Part shown: piece by piece, positions 33,430 through 43,489 of the stretch
Position numbering within the stretch: the stretch's first letter is position 1
Layout of the letters: each line of letters opens with the position of its first letter
Assembly: GCA_035079385.1 (NCBI GenBank)
Contig: JAVHKY010000028.1
Span: forward strand, 7,254,001-7,318,000
Direction: 5' to 3'
DNA: 64,000 bases
DNA from: Aspidiotus rigidus
Taxonomy: Eukaryota > Arthropoda > Insecta > Hemiptera > Diaspididae
Made by a program: the position numbers and the translations under genes
Notes under the pieces: model-generated
Seen by the model: only the letters and a program-made list of their open reading frames with translations
Told to the model about the DNA's origin: nothing
The model's database searches: none

Positions 33430-36400
33430 TTATTCGTAAATTTCTAGAGGATAAACTGAATTGACTGGTCGTGTCAAAGTATTTTTGTTGGGTAGAAGGA
33501 TATCTACTGAACGGATATTATTATTTCGTCCCTGATTTAGTCTCACTATCTTTCCGATTCTCCAATCTATTCGTGGTTTGTCATTGTTAGCTATCTGTAC
33601 AATGTCATCAACTTTTGGAGTAATATCCACGTCATTTTTTCTTCTCGAGTTATTAGAACGTTCTTTTAGGAACTGTAGATAAGAGCCTCTCCAAACTTGC
33701 CAGAAGGAGTTGATAACTTTTTGTTGAGAACGGTACCAATCGATCAGGTTGTTCTTGGTCAATGATCGATAAGTGATATTTGTTTGAGGAATTATATTTG
33801 CAGAAAGTACCAAATTCGAAACGTTCAAAAGATGTGCAGGTGTTAGAACCGTACTATTTTCATCTGCATCTAAGTAACAGAGAGGTCTAGTGTTTAGAAT
33901 GGCCTCTATATGAGTTAGTATGGTTTGTAGTTGTAGGAAGGAAAAGAGTTTCTTTCCAACACACTTTTTGATGGTTTTCTTCGCCAAATCAACGAGTTTT
34001 TCATACAGACCACCTTGCCAGGGGCTTAATGGTGTGATATATTGCCAGTGTAAAGTTGAGTGTATCTCTTGGAACGCTTTTATCTGACTGGCATTATCAG
34101 AGTAGAACATATGAGGATTGCCTCGTCTATTAGCAAATTTCTGTATTGCTAGCGAGAAATGGCTGAGAGACATGTCCGGCGTAAGTTCTAAGTGAACAGC
34201 GCGGGTGGTAAAACACGTAAAAATACAGCCGTATGATTTCTTGACCTCCTCAGTTTCAGTTATGTATAGGAGAGGTCCGAAATAATCAAGTCCTGTAAAC
34301 TGGAAGGGTGACGAATAATTTGTACGTAAGGAAGGTAGAACTGGCATCTGAGGATACCGATAAGCTCGTCCCTCAATTTTCTTACAGGTAATGCATGGTT
34401 TCAAAGTCTTTCGAATAGTTTGACGTCCACATGGTATCCAGTAATCTCTCCTAATCATGCAAAGAGTATGCGAGACACCAGAATGAAGAAGTATTTCGTG
34501 GTAGTAGAGTATTAATTTCTTGGTGTACAGGCTATCTTTCGGTAGGAGGATGGGATTTTCTTGCGTACCTGCAGTGTTATTCATGAAACGATTTCCGCAT
34601 TTAAGAAGTTTATCATTTGGATCAAGGAATAGAGAAAATTTCTGTTGAAGACTGTCACGCTTATTATTTTTCAAATTAAGGAAAGTAGAAGAAAAATGTA
34701 ACCGTTGAATATATTTGAGCCATTCTATTTGAGCTTCATCTAGGTCTTTCTTCAAGATAATTCCTTTTTCCTTATTTAGAAATTTTCTGGCATAAGCGGT
34801 TACTCGCCATAATTTTGGAAGAGATGAGTAATTATGGTAATCTAATCCAAGTGGTGGATGAATCGGTGAGGAATGGGTCAGAAGTGCAATTTCTTCCTCA
34901 TGATCAGATTCTTCTTCTGACAACAAAGTTGTGGTATTTTCTGGCCACAATTTTTCTGGATATTGTAACCATCGAGGTCCTGTCCACCACGATTCATGTA
35001 TGACTTCGTCAGGAGTGATTTTAGTAAGAAAATCGGCAGTGTTAGAAGCAGACGGTGTATATCGTAATTCAATTATATTTTTCTCTTTAATGTTTTGAAT
35101 ACGATTCCGAACAAATGTAGGAAGGACTTTCTTCGAATGATACCAGGCAATAACGCATTTTGAGTCTGACCACATTATGGTGCGATTAATCTGGAGGGAG
35201 GAGTGTTTCTTGATAAAATGGATTATTTGAGCTCCTAAGTTCGCTCCTAGAAGTTCCATACGTGGAATTGTGATTGTTTTCTTTTTCGATAAGGGTCGTA
35301 TCCGTGTTTTTGCGAAGAGTAGATGAGTAGATATATTATCATCAGTATGACTTATTCGAAGATAAAGAGCAGCGCTGAACAGGTTTTTTGAAGCGTCTAC
35401 AAAACAATGTAACTGTACATCTGAAAAATTGGTCGTATTTATGAGACGAGGAATACGCAATTTATATAATCTTTCAAGGGAGGAAAGTATATTTTCCCAG
35501 GAAACCTGTAATCTTTCACTTTCGTCGTCCCAATTTTTGGTTTCCAACCATGTCTCCTGCATGATTAATTTAATTTCAACGATAAACGGTAAAAATAGAC
35601 CACATGGATCGAAAAATGACGCTAAGACCGATAAAACATTGCGTTTGGTACATTTTCTGTATGATTTGAGATCTTTTATATTCTGTTTGAGAGCTATAGT
35701 GTCCTCTTTGCGATCCCATACTATTCCGAGTACGTTGCAGATGTCATTTGGAGTATTCAGACGATCATTTTCGGTGAATTGGTCGCAAACGAAGTTGGAG
35801 TTTGACGTCCACTGACGCAAGTTCATTGAGGCAGAATAAAATATTTCCTTCGCTTCCTTGTAAATTTCAACTGCTTCTGCTTCTTCTACGGCACCTGTAA
35901 TTAGGTTGTCGACGTAAAAATGTTTTAAGAGCTTGTCTTTATATACAGATGATGAATTTTGAAGGTGTGTTTTTACGACTGCATTTAAGAGGAAGGGGCT
36001 TGATACAGCACCAAAGAGCACTCGAGCGAATCTGTACACCACGTAGGACCAATCTTTGTCCTCTAGTGAGTTGATCCATAAAAAGCGAACGTAGTCGCGG
36101 TCTTCCTCATTCAGTCCTAATTCCAGGAAGGCTCGTTGAATGTCGGCAATCAAAACAATGATATGAAATCGAAAATCCAAAAGAAGACCGCAAAGATTGT
36201 CCAGTAACAGAGGTCCTCGGTACATACATTCGTTAAAGGATGGATAGCCTTTTTTCTTTGACGAACCATCGAAAACAATACGAATATCTTTGTTTTCTTT
36301 CATAACTCCATGGTGAGGAATATAATGGACTTTTTTATTGAAAATTTCGGATTCTGGAACGCGTTCTATTATTCCTAACTCCAAATTTTGCATGATCTGT

Positions 36401-38589
36401 TCGTGATACTTCTTCAATAAACTTGGTTGAGATTTTAACTGTTTAAGAATCGAGTTTAAACGACCTTTGGCCAATCCATAGTAGGTGGGAAGATCTGGAG
36501 GAAATGTAGTCCAAGGAAAGGAGACAAAGTATCGATTATCACGGATGTTCATTGTTTTATAGAAGTGAGAGAGAGCTGAGTCGTCATTATCCAAAGTCGG
36601 ATCATCTTTGATTCCTATATTCTCAAGCTCGTAGAACTGTACTACATTATGAATGGTGACTGCTTGAGGTAGGTATGACTCGATAGCTAGGAATGATTCT
36701 AATGGATTTGACATGAAATTTTTTCGTTGATGCCTGCCTGCTAGATTCCAACCGAGTACCGTCTTGCGGAGATAAACGTGATCTCGTATATGTATATGTC
36801 CCGGAAGGAGGAATTCCATCTCATAATCGCTGCCAATTAAAATTTGTACCTCCATGTCTTCATCATTTTCGACCAATGGTAAATCTCCATAACAATTTTG
36901 AGGATCAAACTCAGAGAGGTGATGAACTTTAGGATATAAATTATTTGATATAACGTCAATTGAGTGACCTTTGATGTGAAGGAGAGAACCATTAGCAGTC
37001 TCAATAGAAAACTCAACAATGGTCATTTTCACCATACGTGTGTTATAATCATTGAATGTTCGCACAGGTGTTTCAAGATATCCTTGTTCCTTGAGACCTA
37101 AGAGTTGCGCCAATTTCTTTGAGATATAGGTTCGAGAACAACCATTATCTAGCATGATACGTGTTTTTACCTTCAAACCATTATTAACAACAATCGTAAC
37201 TGCGGTTTGCATGATGGTCTCTTCTTCGTGAGCTAAACAGGCAAGTTCAACTTGAGGTGCATTTCTCGAAGGCGTGGGAGGGATTGTTGCCGGAGTTCTG
37301 GAGGATGAAGCATTCATCATGTGCAAATTTCTCTGATTTGGCTTAATGACTGACGAAAATTTTTGTGGGCAAAGCGCACGATTGTGTTTCTCCCGGCAGT
37401 GTGTACAAAGACGTTTACTTCTACATTTTCCGGAAAGATGTCCTTTATGGAAACACACTATACATAGGTGGGGTGGGAGCTTCTTCAACCGTTCCTCGAC
37501 CGTAGGGAATTTTTTGCACTCGTCATTAAAATGGTTCCCTTTACAAAACAAGCACGACTTTTTGTCTACTGACAGCAACGCTTCCTCTGAAGTGTTCCAA
37601 CGAGAGGGAGGTACACGAGAAAACTGAATGTGGGAGGTTTGCTGTCTTGCTAGAATTTTATCGTTTAGCATTTCGCGGATTTCTGTGATCGTCAGTCTTT
37701 CGTTTAAATTTTTCTCTTGAATTTCAAGAACGAGTTCTGGTGGAAATTTTTCTAGAACAATTGTAATCAGAGAAGTGTTGTTGATATCTTCTCCTGCTAG
37801 TTCCATTGTGGATAGTAAATTGTCGACTTCATTGAAAGTGTTTCTGAGATGGGCAGGATTTCTGCTAGAATGTTTTATATTACGTAACTTATGACTAGCA
37901 GCACTCACTATCAAATTTTTGTTGCCATACAATTTTTCAAGGGTATCTACAGCTTTCTTATAGCTGTTATTCGTGACTGGCATTCCTGAAATCGATGAAC
38001 GCGCTGGTCCATCCAGAAGACTTTTTAGATAATTAAATTTTTCGGAATCTTCGAGAGGGTGCGAAGCAATGGCGGCCTTGAAGCTATCATAGAAACTAGG
38101 CCACTCTAAAATATTACCGTAGAATTTTTTAATATAGAGTTTAGGTAATTGGCTTCTCGATTTAACTTCGGCAGAGCCATCTTCTTTTGATACAATCCTA
38201 TCTAGAACAATAGCTAGTTTGTCGTTAACATCAGAAGGATTGGGAGACTGATTCATTTTTTCTAAAAGTTCGGTGATTTTGGCGATTGCTGGGTCAGACC
38301 TACTTTTCTGTGCTTCACTTTCTAATGTATCAATGTGAGCGGAGATGTCTGTGAGGTGATCGTTTGTCTGAATAATTAATTGTTCATTTTCCAAAATGAG
38401 ATCGTTATCTTCATCTTCGCCAATATTACACAAGTCTTTCTGTAATTCTTCGAGACGTTTCTGTGCTTTACAGATCTTATTGTACAGACTGGTACAAGCT
38501 TTCATATCTAGATTATCAAATCTTATATTCAGTTTTTCGCGTAGATAGTGTTTACTTGGACCTAATTGTTGTCGAACTTGTCCTGACAT
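33430..38589 (-). CDS. BEL/Pao Gag-Pol polyprotein
   Basis: A 1719-residue ORF from the ATG at 38589 (MSGQVRQQLG); the frame is open a little further upstream without an earlier ATG. In order: coiled-coil Gag N-terminus; DUF1759-type Gag (LPKLYIKKFYGNILEWPSFY, about residues 150-300); three Cys/His knuckles (CLFCKGNHFNDEC, CIVCFHKGHLSGKC, CTHCREKHNRALC); aspartic protease with LDNG near 37155; reverse transcriptase with VLIADIQRAF and FYVDNL near 35915; RNase H (CFVDASKN, MELLG, WSDSK); integrase (zinc-type C...C, GLDYFGPL, FYSDNASQ, PWQGGLYEK as the DDE residues) and a DUF5641-like C-terminus. No stop or frameshift interrupts it. The second Asp of the usual YVDD box is Asn here. Confidence 0.95.
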   Translation of the reverse strand: MSGQVRQQLGPSKHYLREKLNIRFDNLDMKACTSLYNKICKAQKRLEELQKDLCNIGEDEDNDLILENEQLIIQTNDHLTDISAHIDTLESEAQKSRSDPAIAKITELLEKMNQSPNPSDVNDKLAIVLDRIVSKEDGSAEVKSRSQLPKLYIKKFYGNILEWPSFYDSFKAAIASHPLEDSEKFNYLKSLLDGPARSSISGMPVTNNSYKKAVDTLEKLYGNKNLIVSAASHKLRNIKHSSRNPAHLRNTFNEVDNLLSTMELAGEDINNTSLITIVLEKFPPELVLEIQEKNLNERLTITEIREMLNDKILARQQTSHIQFSRVPPSRWNTSEEALLSVDKKSCLFCKGNHFNDECKKFPTVEERLKKLPPHLCIVCFHKGHLSGKCRSKRLCTHCREKHNRALCPQKFSSVIKPNQRNLHMMNASSSRTPATIPPTPSRNAPQVELACLAHEEETIMQTAVTIVVNNGLKVKTRIMLDNGCSRTYISKKLAQLLGLKEQGYLETPVRTFNDYNTRMVKMTIVEFSIETANGSLLHIKGHSIDVISNNLYPKVHHLSEFDPQNCYGDLPLVENDEDMEVQILIGSDYEMEFLLPGHIHIRDHVYLRKTVLGWNLAGRHQRKNFMSNPLESFLAIESYLPQAVTIHNVVQFYELENIGIKDDPTLDNDDSALSHFYKTMNIRDNRYFVSFPWTTFPPDLPTYYGLAKGRLNSILKQLKSQPSLLKKYHEQIMQNLELGIIERVPESEIFNKKVHYIPHHGVMKENKDIRIVFDGSSKKKGYPSFNECMYRGPLLLDNLCGLLLDFRFHIIVLIADIQRAFLELGLNEEDRDYVRFLWINSLEDKDWSYVVYRFARVLFGAVSSPFLLNAVVKTHLQNSSSVYKDKLLKHFYVDNLITGAVEEAEAVEIYKEAKEIFYSASMNLRQWTSNSNFVCDQFTENDRLNTPNDICNVLGIVWDRKEDTIALKQNIKDLKSYRKCTKRNVLSVLASFFDPCGLFLPFIVEIKLIMQETWLETKNWDDESERLQVSWENILSSLERLYKLRIPRLINTTNFSDVQLHCFVDASKNLFSAALYLRISHTDDNISTHLLFAKTRIRPLSKKKTITIPRMELLGANLGAQIIHFIKKHSSLQINRTIMWSDSKCVIAWYHSKKVLPTFVRNRIQNIKEKNIIELRYTPSASNTADFLTKITPDEVIHESWWTGPRWLQYPEKLWPENTTTLLSEEESDHEEEIALLTHSSPIHPPLGLDYHNYSSLPKLWRVTAYARKFLNKEKGIILKKDLDEAQIEWLKYIQRLHFSSTFLNLKNNKRDSLQQKFSLFLDPNDKLLKCGNRFMNNTAGTQENPILLPKDSLYTKKLILYYHEILLHSGVSHTLCMIRRDYWIPCGRQTIRKTLKPCITCKKIEGRAYRYPQMPVLPSLRTNYSSPFQFTGLDYFGPLLYITETEEVKKSYGCIFTCFTTRAVHLELTPDMSLSHFSLAIQKFANRRGNPHMFYSDNASQIKAFQEIHSTLHWQYITPLSPWQGGLYEKLVDLAKKTIKKCVGKKLFSFLQLQTILTHIEAILNTRPLCYLDADENSTVLTPAHLLNVSNLVLSANIIPQTNITYRSLTKNNLIDWYRSQQKVINSFWQVWRGSYLQFLKERSNNSRRKNDVDITPKVDDIVQIANNDKPRIDWRIGKIVRLNQGRNNNIRSVDILLPNKNTLTRPVNSVYPLEIYE

Positions 38590-38670
38590 GTTGACAAATA
38601 AATAGTTATTATGAGCGAATAATAAATAATTACGAGAAGCGAAGGCTTTACTCAAAGCTTAGGAATGAAA

Positions 38671-38958
38671 CGAGAGACGCAGGCTACTCGTTTATATTCG
38701 AATAAGATAAACGCAGGCTATCTATTCGCTAGAAAAAAAAGGAAAAAATATACGAGAGACGGTGGCTACTCGATGTGTAAGAAAGCAGGAGACGAAGGCT
38801 ACCTGATTATAAAATTAAATGTGCGAATGCGAGAGACGGAAGCTACTCGTGTCAATGATAGAATATCAGCTGTCAGAGACGATAGCTACTGACTGAACTA
38901 TATGGATAGGGAGGGTATAGGAAAGGACAGATAAGTGAAGAGAGACGCAAGCTGCTCG
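38671..38958 (-). repeat. Seven-copy iterated motif in the BEL leader
   Basis: Copies on the plus strand at 38671-38690, 38711-38728 (partial), 38753-38772, 38788-38805, 38830-38849, 38874-38891 and 38940-38958 follow CGAGAGACGNNNGCTACTCG. The ends CGAG and CTCG are complementary and the most variable bases fall in the centre, so each copy could fold as a small RNA hairpin. They lie wholly between the primer site and the Gag start, the usual location of packaging and dimerisation signals. Confidence 0.8.
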
Positions 38959-38981
38959 ACGCTGGGTTTTTCCTATTTGCC

Positions 38982-38999
38982 ACTACTATTCGGGCGCCA
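38982..38999 (-). other. tRNA primer binding site
   Basis: Immediately inside the 5' LTR the minus strand reads TGGCGCCCGAATAGTAGT. TGGCGCCCGAA is complementary to the 3' end of tRNAs ending TTCGGGCGCCA, the end known for tRNA-Lys primers; later bases diverge from that tRNA, so the exact primer is uncertain. Confidence 0.7.
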
Positions 39000-39266
39000 T
39001 GTATAGAAAGATTGAACTTACAGGAGCGGATTCTCCGCCCAGCCAGTTCACCTTCTATTATTTAATCAAAACGTAGGTTTGAATATAACAAAACGATCAA
39101 CTACCTTTTATTATTTAATCTCGTCTTTCGATTACATCACTTCGACATATAAAGCCACGACTCGCAATTCTATCTGCGAGTGTGGCGGTTACTAAGTGTA
39201 CGACGATGGTCGTTGAATATAGAGACTTCCGTATACATACGAATACATTTATCGCATTTCGCGACA
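39000..39266 (-). repeat. BEL 5' LTR
   Basis: 267 bp, identical to the 3' LTR except for one substitution. As the upstream LTR it should contain the promoter. No strong TATA box was identified by eye. Confidence 0.95.
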
Positions 39267-39420
39267 TAGCTAACCATTAGGCTTAGGTTTCTTTCAACAC
39301 GAACTACGAAAACGCCAAGAAGAAGTTTTTTTCCGTGGTCAGAACAATAATTATAGTAAAAACAAAATAAATTATTGGTACTACTGACCACCATTAGAAT
39401 TTTATTATTTTATGACGACT

Positions 39421-39447
39421 TTTCGGTAGCCTAACTACCATCATCAG
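39421..39447 (-). ncRNA. Hammerhead-like motif, relic PLE 3' end
   Basis: On the minus strand CTGATGA (39447-39441) is followed by TGGTAG-TTAGG-CTACC and GAAA (39424-39421). The CUGAUGA and GAAA cores are exact and stem II has five Watson-Crick pairs. Stem III is not clear. The arrangement equals that at 27361-27384, so this is probably the 3' region of another PLE, extending to about 39560 with no coding part left. Confidence 0.45.
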
Positions 39448-39837
39448 GTACGACCAAACTAGCAGTTCCCTAAGCTTTTCATCGGTTCAAAAGGACTTCT
39501 TCCCCTCCGTCTCTCAAAGTTGCGGTTTTAAGATGTCATCATTGTGGTCAGAAAAAGTGCGTTATCATAGAGTACGGAGGGCGGGGAGGAACCTCTCATT
39601 TTTCTCATAAACTTTATACATTTGCATATTGTTGAGGAGTATCTCGCCATAAGAAATTACTCGTGCTGCCATGCCAGTGCTCTGTACCTCAATAAGTGAA
39701 CCACCATCACGTCTGGACTTCGGCACACCCATTTATAATTTAGCTTCCAAATCAATTCTCAAGCTCCTAGACCTTCACTCAAAATGGCGTTGGTAGCTTC
39801 CCGTACGAGCGTCAGTTTCAGTTTATGCGTTGGAGCC

Positions 39838-42735
39838 CCCGGCAAACACAATCGACCTAAAAAAGCTGTCGATTTGACCTCTTATCGACTATTAATCGAT
39901 CCAGTTTGTCTGTAATCACAAAATGATTTTATAGGCCGATTAACGGTCAAGTGAACCTCCTATTTATTGACTTTGTTTTGACCAATAATCGACCGAAGAA
40001 TTGACGTCTTTTTTCAACCTAAATGAAAATCGATTCTATTTTGACCAATAATAATTGACAGTCTTTTTTCAACGTAAATAAAAATAGATTTTATTTTGAC
40101 CAATAATTGACTGAAGAATCGACGTCTGTTTTGAATCTGAATGGAAATCGACTCTTTTTTTACCAATAATCGACCGAAGAATCGACTTTTTTTTTGAATC
40201 TGAATGAAAATCGATTCTATTTTGACCAATAATTGACTGAAGAATCGACGTCTATTTTCAATCTGAATGGAAATCGACTCTTTTTTTACCAATAATCGAC
40301 CAAAGAATCGACGTCTTTTTCCAATCCAGATAAAAATCGATTCTATTTTGACCAATAATTGACTGAAAAATCGACGTCTGTTTTGAATCTGAATGGAAAG
40401 CAACTCATTTTTAACAATAGTCGACCAAAGAATCGACGTCTTTTTTCAACCTAAATGAAAATCGATTCTATTTTGACCAATAATTGACTGAAGAACCGAC
40501 GTCTGTTTTGAATCTGAATGGAAAGCAACTCTTTTTTTACCAATAGTCGACCAAAGATTCGACGTCTTTTTCCAATCCAGATAAAAATCGATTCTATTTT
40601 GACCAATAATTGACTGAAGAACCGACGTCTTTCTTGAATCTGAATGGAAATCAACTCTTTTTTTACCAATAATTGACCAAAGAATCGACTTTTTTTTTCA
40701 ACCTAAATGAAAATTGATTCTATTTTGACCAATAATTGACTGAAGAATCGACGTCTGTTTTGAATGTGAATGGAAAGCAACTCTTTTTTTACCAATAATT
40801 GACCAAAGAATCGACGTCTTTTTTCAACCTAAATGAAAATCGATTCTATTTTGACCAATAATTGACTGAAGAATCGACTTTTTTTTGAATCTGAATGAAA
40901 ATCGATTCTATTTTGACCAATAATTGACTGAAGAATCGACGTCTGTTTTGAATCTGAATGGAAATCGATTCTATTTTGACCAATAATCGACCGAAGAATC
41001 GACGTCTGTTTTGAATGTGAATGGAAAGCAACTCTTTTTTTACCAATAATTGACCAAAGAATCGACGTCTTTTTTCAACCTAAATAAAAATCGATTCTAT
41101 TTTGACCAATAATTGACTGACGAACAGACGTCTGTTTTTAATCTGAATAGAAAGCAACTCTTTTTTTACCAATAATTGACCAAAGAATCGACGTCTTTTT
41201 TCAACCTAAATGAAAATCGATTCTATTTTGACCAATAATAATTGACTGTCTTTTTTCAACCTAAATAAAAATAGAACCAATAATTGACTGAAGAATCGAC
41301 TTTTTTTTTGAATCTGAATGAAAATCGATTCTATTTTGACCAATAATTGACTGAAGAACAGACGTCTTTTTTGAATCTGAATGGAAAGCGACTCTTTTTT
41401 TACCAATAGTCGACCAAAGAATCGACGTCTTTTTCCAATCCAGATAAAAATTGATTCTATTTTGACCAATAATTGACTGAAGAACAGACGTCTGTTTTGA
41501 ATCTGAATGGAAAGCGACTCTTTTTTTACCAATAGTCGACCAAAGAATCGACGTCTTTTTCCAATCCAGATAAAAATTGATTCTATTTTGACCAATAATT
41601 GACTGAAGAATTGACGTCAGTTTTGAATCTGAATAGAAAGCAACTCTTTTTTTACCAATAATTGACCAAAGAATCGACGTCTTTTTTCAACCTAAGTAAA
41701 TGAAAATCGATTCTATTTTGACCAATTATAATTGACCGTCTTTTTTCAACCTAGATAAAAATAGAACCAATAATTGACTGAAGAATCGCCTTTTTTTTTG
41801 AATCTGAATGAAAATCGATTCTATTTTGACCAATAATTGACTGAAGAATCGACGTCTGTTTTGAATCTGAATGGAAATCGACTCTTTTTTTACCAATAAT
41901 CGACCGAAGAATCGACGTCTTTTTCCAATCCAGATTCTATTTTGACCAAAATTGACTGAAGAATCGACGTCTGTTTTGAATCTAAATGGAAATCGACTCT
42001 TTTTTTACCAATAATCGACCGAAGAATCGACGTCTTTTTTCAACCTAAATGAAAATCGATTCTATTTTGATCAATAATTGACTGAAGAATCGACGTCTTT
42101 TTTGAATCTGAATGAAAATCGATTCTATTTTGATCAATAATAGACTCGAGAATCGACTTCTTCTTTAAATCTGAACAGAAATTTTATTTGTACTGAAAAA
42201 ATACATCAAAATACAATCGACAGTTTAAGATTCATTTGTACTGAAGAAAGAGGTCGAAATATAGTCATTTTTATTTTGACTAAAAAAAAGACGTCAAAAT
42301 GTAGTCGATTAGCTAAGCAAAAATTATTCAACCAAAATTTGACCGTACATCGACATCTAATTTGGGTCGGAAAATAGATCGACTCAATAAAAACATCTAA
42401 ATAAGGAACAAATTTCATTTGTACTGAAGGAAGAGGTCGAAATATGGTAATTTTTATTTTGACTGAACAAAGGCATCAAAATACAGTATAGTTTTCATTC
42501 TCACTAACGAAAGACGTCATTTTTATTTTGACTGAGGAAAGACGTCGAAAAACGGTCGATTAGTCATACAGAATTCAACGAACCAAACTTCGACTATGAG
42601 TCGACGTCTAATTTGGGTCGAAAAATAGATCGATACAATAAAGACGTCTTAATCACTCATTTTCGGCCGATTTATGGTCGATATTGTGAGTGACTATGAA
42701 AAGACCTAATTCGACGGTCAATTGTGTTTCCTGGG
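39838..42735. mobile_element. TIR-bounded element filled with a 63-bp satellite
   Basis: Left end CCCGGCAAACACAATCGACC (39838) and right end on the minus strand CCCAGGAAACACAATTGACC match as terminal inverted repeats. Subterminal parts (39850-39990, 42180-42720) are TCGA-rich like the dispersed copies at 22.7, 23.1 and 59.3 kb. The centre is a satellite array (separate entry). No transposase is present, and no target duplication could be fixed. Confidence 0.6.
39990..42160. repeat. 63-bp satellite with two alternating monomer types
   Basis: About 34 tandem monomers. One type contains CTGTTTTGAATCTGAATGGA and AATCGACTCTTTTTTTACCA; the other contains TTTTTCCAATCCAGATAAAA and CGATTCTATTTTGACCAATA. 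They mostly alternate, giving a roughly 126-bp higher-order unit, with deletions and occasional AA or BB neighbours. Because 63 is a multiple of three, minus-strand frames stay open for up to 129 codons repeating a 21-residue unit (RRRFFSQLLVKIESIFI); I regard these as by-products. Confidence 0.85.
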
Positions 42736-42774
42736 CCGCCGAACCACCTCTGCTACACCGCAGACTCATCCTCA

Positions 42775-43480
42775 TCTCGAATTTTTTGATCTAAAGTTCT
42801 CAATTCCTACACCTACCAATTTACAGAAACATTTCTTTTTTCAATATTCCTGTGGCTACAGCAATTTACTCCTCGTTTTACTCTTTTAAGTATGCCTCCC
42901 TTCGGTGTTTCTGGCAATAATTTGGCAAATCGTATTGGTTCTATCAAAATAAACGTTTGCCTTCCAAATTCTTTCAAGTGGCCATAACCATACAAACTCT
43001 CTCGAATCCCTCCTTTACTCTTAGTATAGTACTTGGAACCACAAACTGTGATAACCCAAACTTCTTGTATTCATCCTCTGGTTGCCTCCAGCCCGTTATT
43101 GGTTGAAGGACATCCGAGATCTGCTCCCTTCAGTCGCAGATTTACGCGTACGCAGTAAGCCCGTAGTTTACTCTCCTACCACATTCATGAAATTATTCTG
43201 CAGAAACAAGGACCATGTACCAAAAAAGATACGAAGACAGTGGTGTATACTTCAGGCTTGGATGTCGTGAATTCTCGGTAGTATAATTATGTGGGAGAAA
43301 CTGGGTGCGCGCTGAGTAAGAGGATCAATGAACGTACAGATGCGTATGTGGATAACCAACCTAGAAAGACAGCTTTTGCAACGTACCTCATCGTAGCTGG
43401 ACACTTTGGGGGGTAACGAAGTTCTTCTTTATAATGAGAGCGCAAGAGTTTCCCTGTTGATGTTTGACTAACCGAAGACG
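42775..43480 (+). pseudogene. Degenerate PLE of a second family (GIY-YIG)
   Basis: Plus-strand frames give a linker and then, near 43240-43400 and across frameshifts, GVYF-like and C.EFS residues and KRINERTDAYVDNQPRKTAF followed by ATYLIVAGHF. This fits the R...E...H part of a GIY-YIG domain. The wording differs from the 27- and 29-kb copies, suggesting another PLE lineage. RT motifs are not recognisable. Weaker call than the other copies. Confidence 0.45.
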
Positions 43481-43489
43481 TTTGGAAAA

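Larger units (their letters stand above)
32094..39266 (-). mobile_element. BEL/Pao LTR retrotransposon, near intact
   Basis: A 7.17-kb minus-strand element with two 267-bp LTRs, a 5-bp target duplication TAGCT, a tRNA primer site, a single Gag-Pol ORF and an extra small ORF before the 3' LTR. The LTRs differ at one site that I can find (C versus T in CTTTTAYTATTTAATC), indicating a recent insertion. The pol order protease, RT, RNase H, integrase and a DUF1759/DUF1758-type Gag-protease region place it in BEL/Pao. It is inserted into a Jockey-like LINE. It could be transpositionally competent, subject to the RT motif note. Confidence 0.95.

Noticed and set aside
34815..37627. Plus-strand ORFs of 62-128 aa inside the BEL element
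   Set aside because: Antisense shadows of the Gag-Pol ORF.
40014..41595. Four long minus-strand frames (66-129 aa) as a repetitive protein
   Set aside because: They follow the 63-bp satellite exactly; repeat length divisible by three explains the open frames.
39990..42160. Regular repeats as a CRISPR array
   Set aside because: Monomers are directly contiguous with no unique spacers, the genome is eukaryotic, and no cas genes exist.
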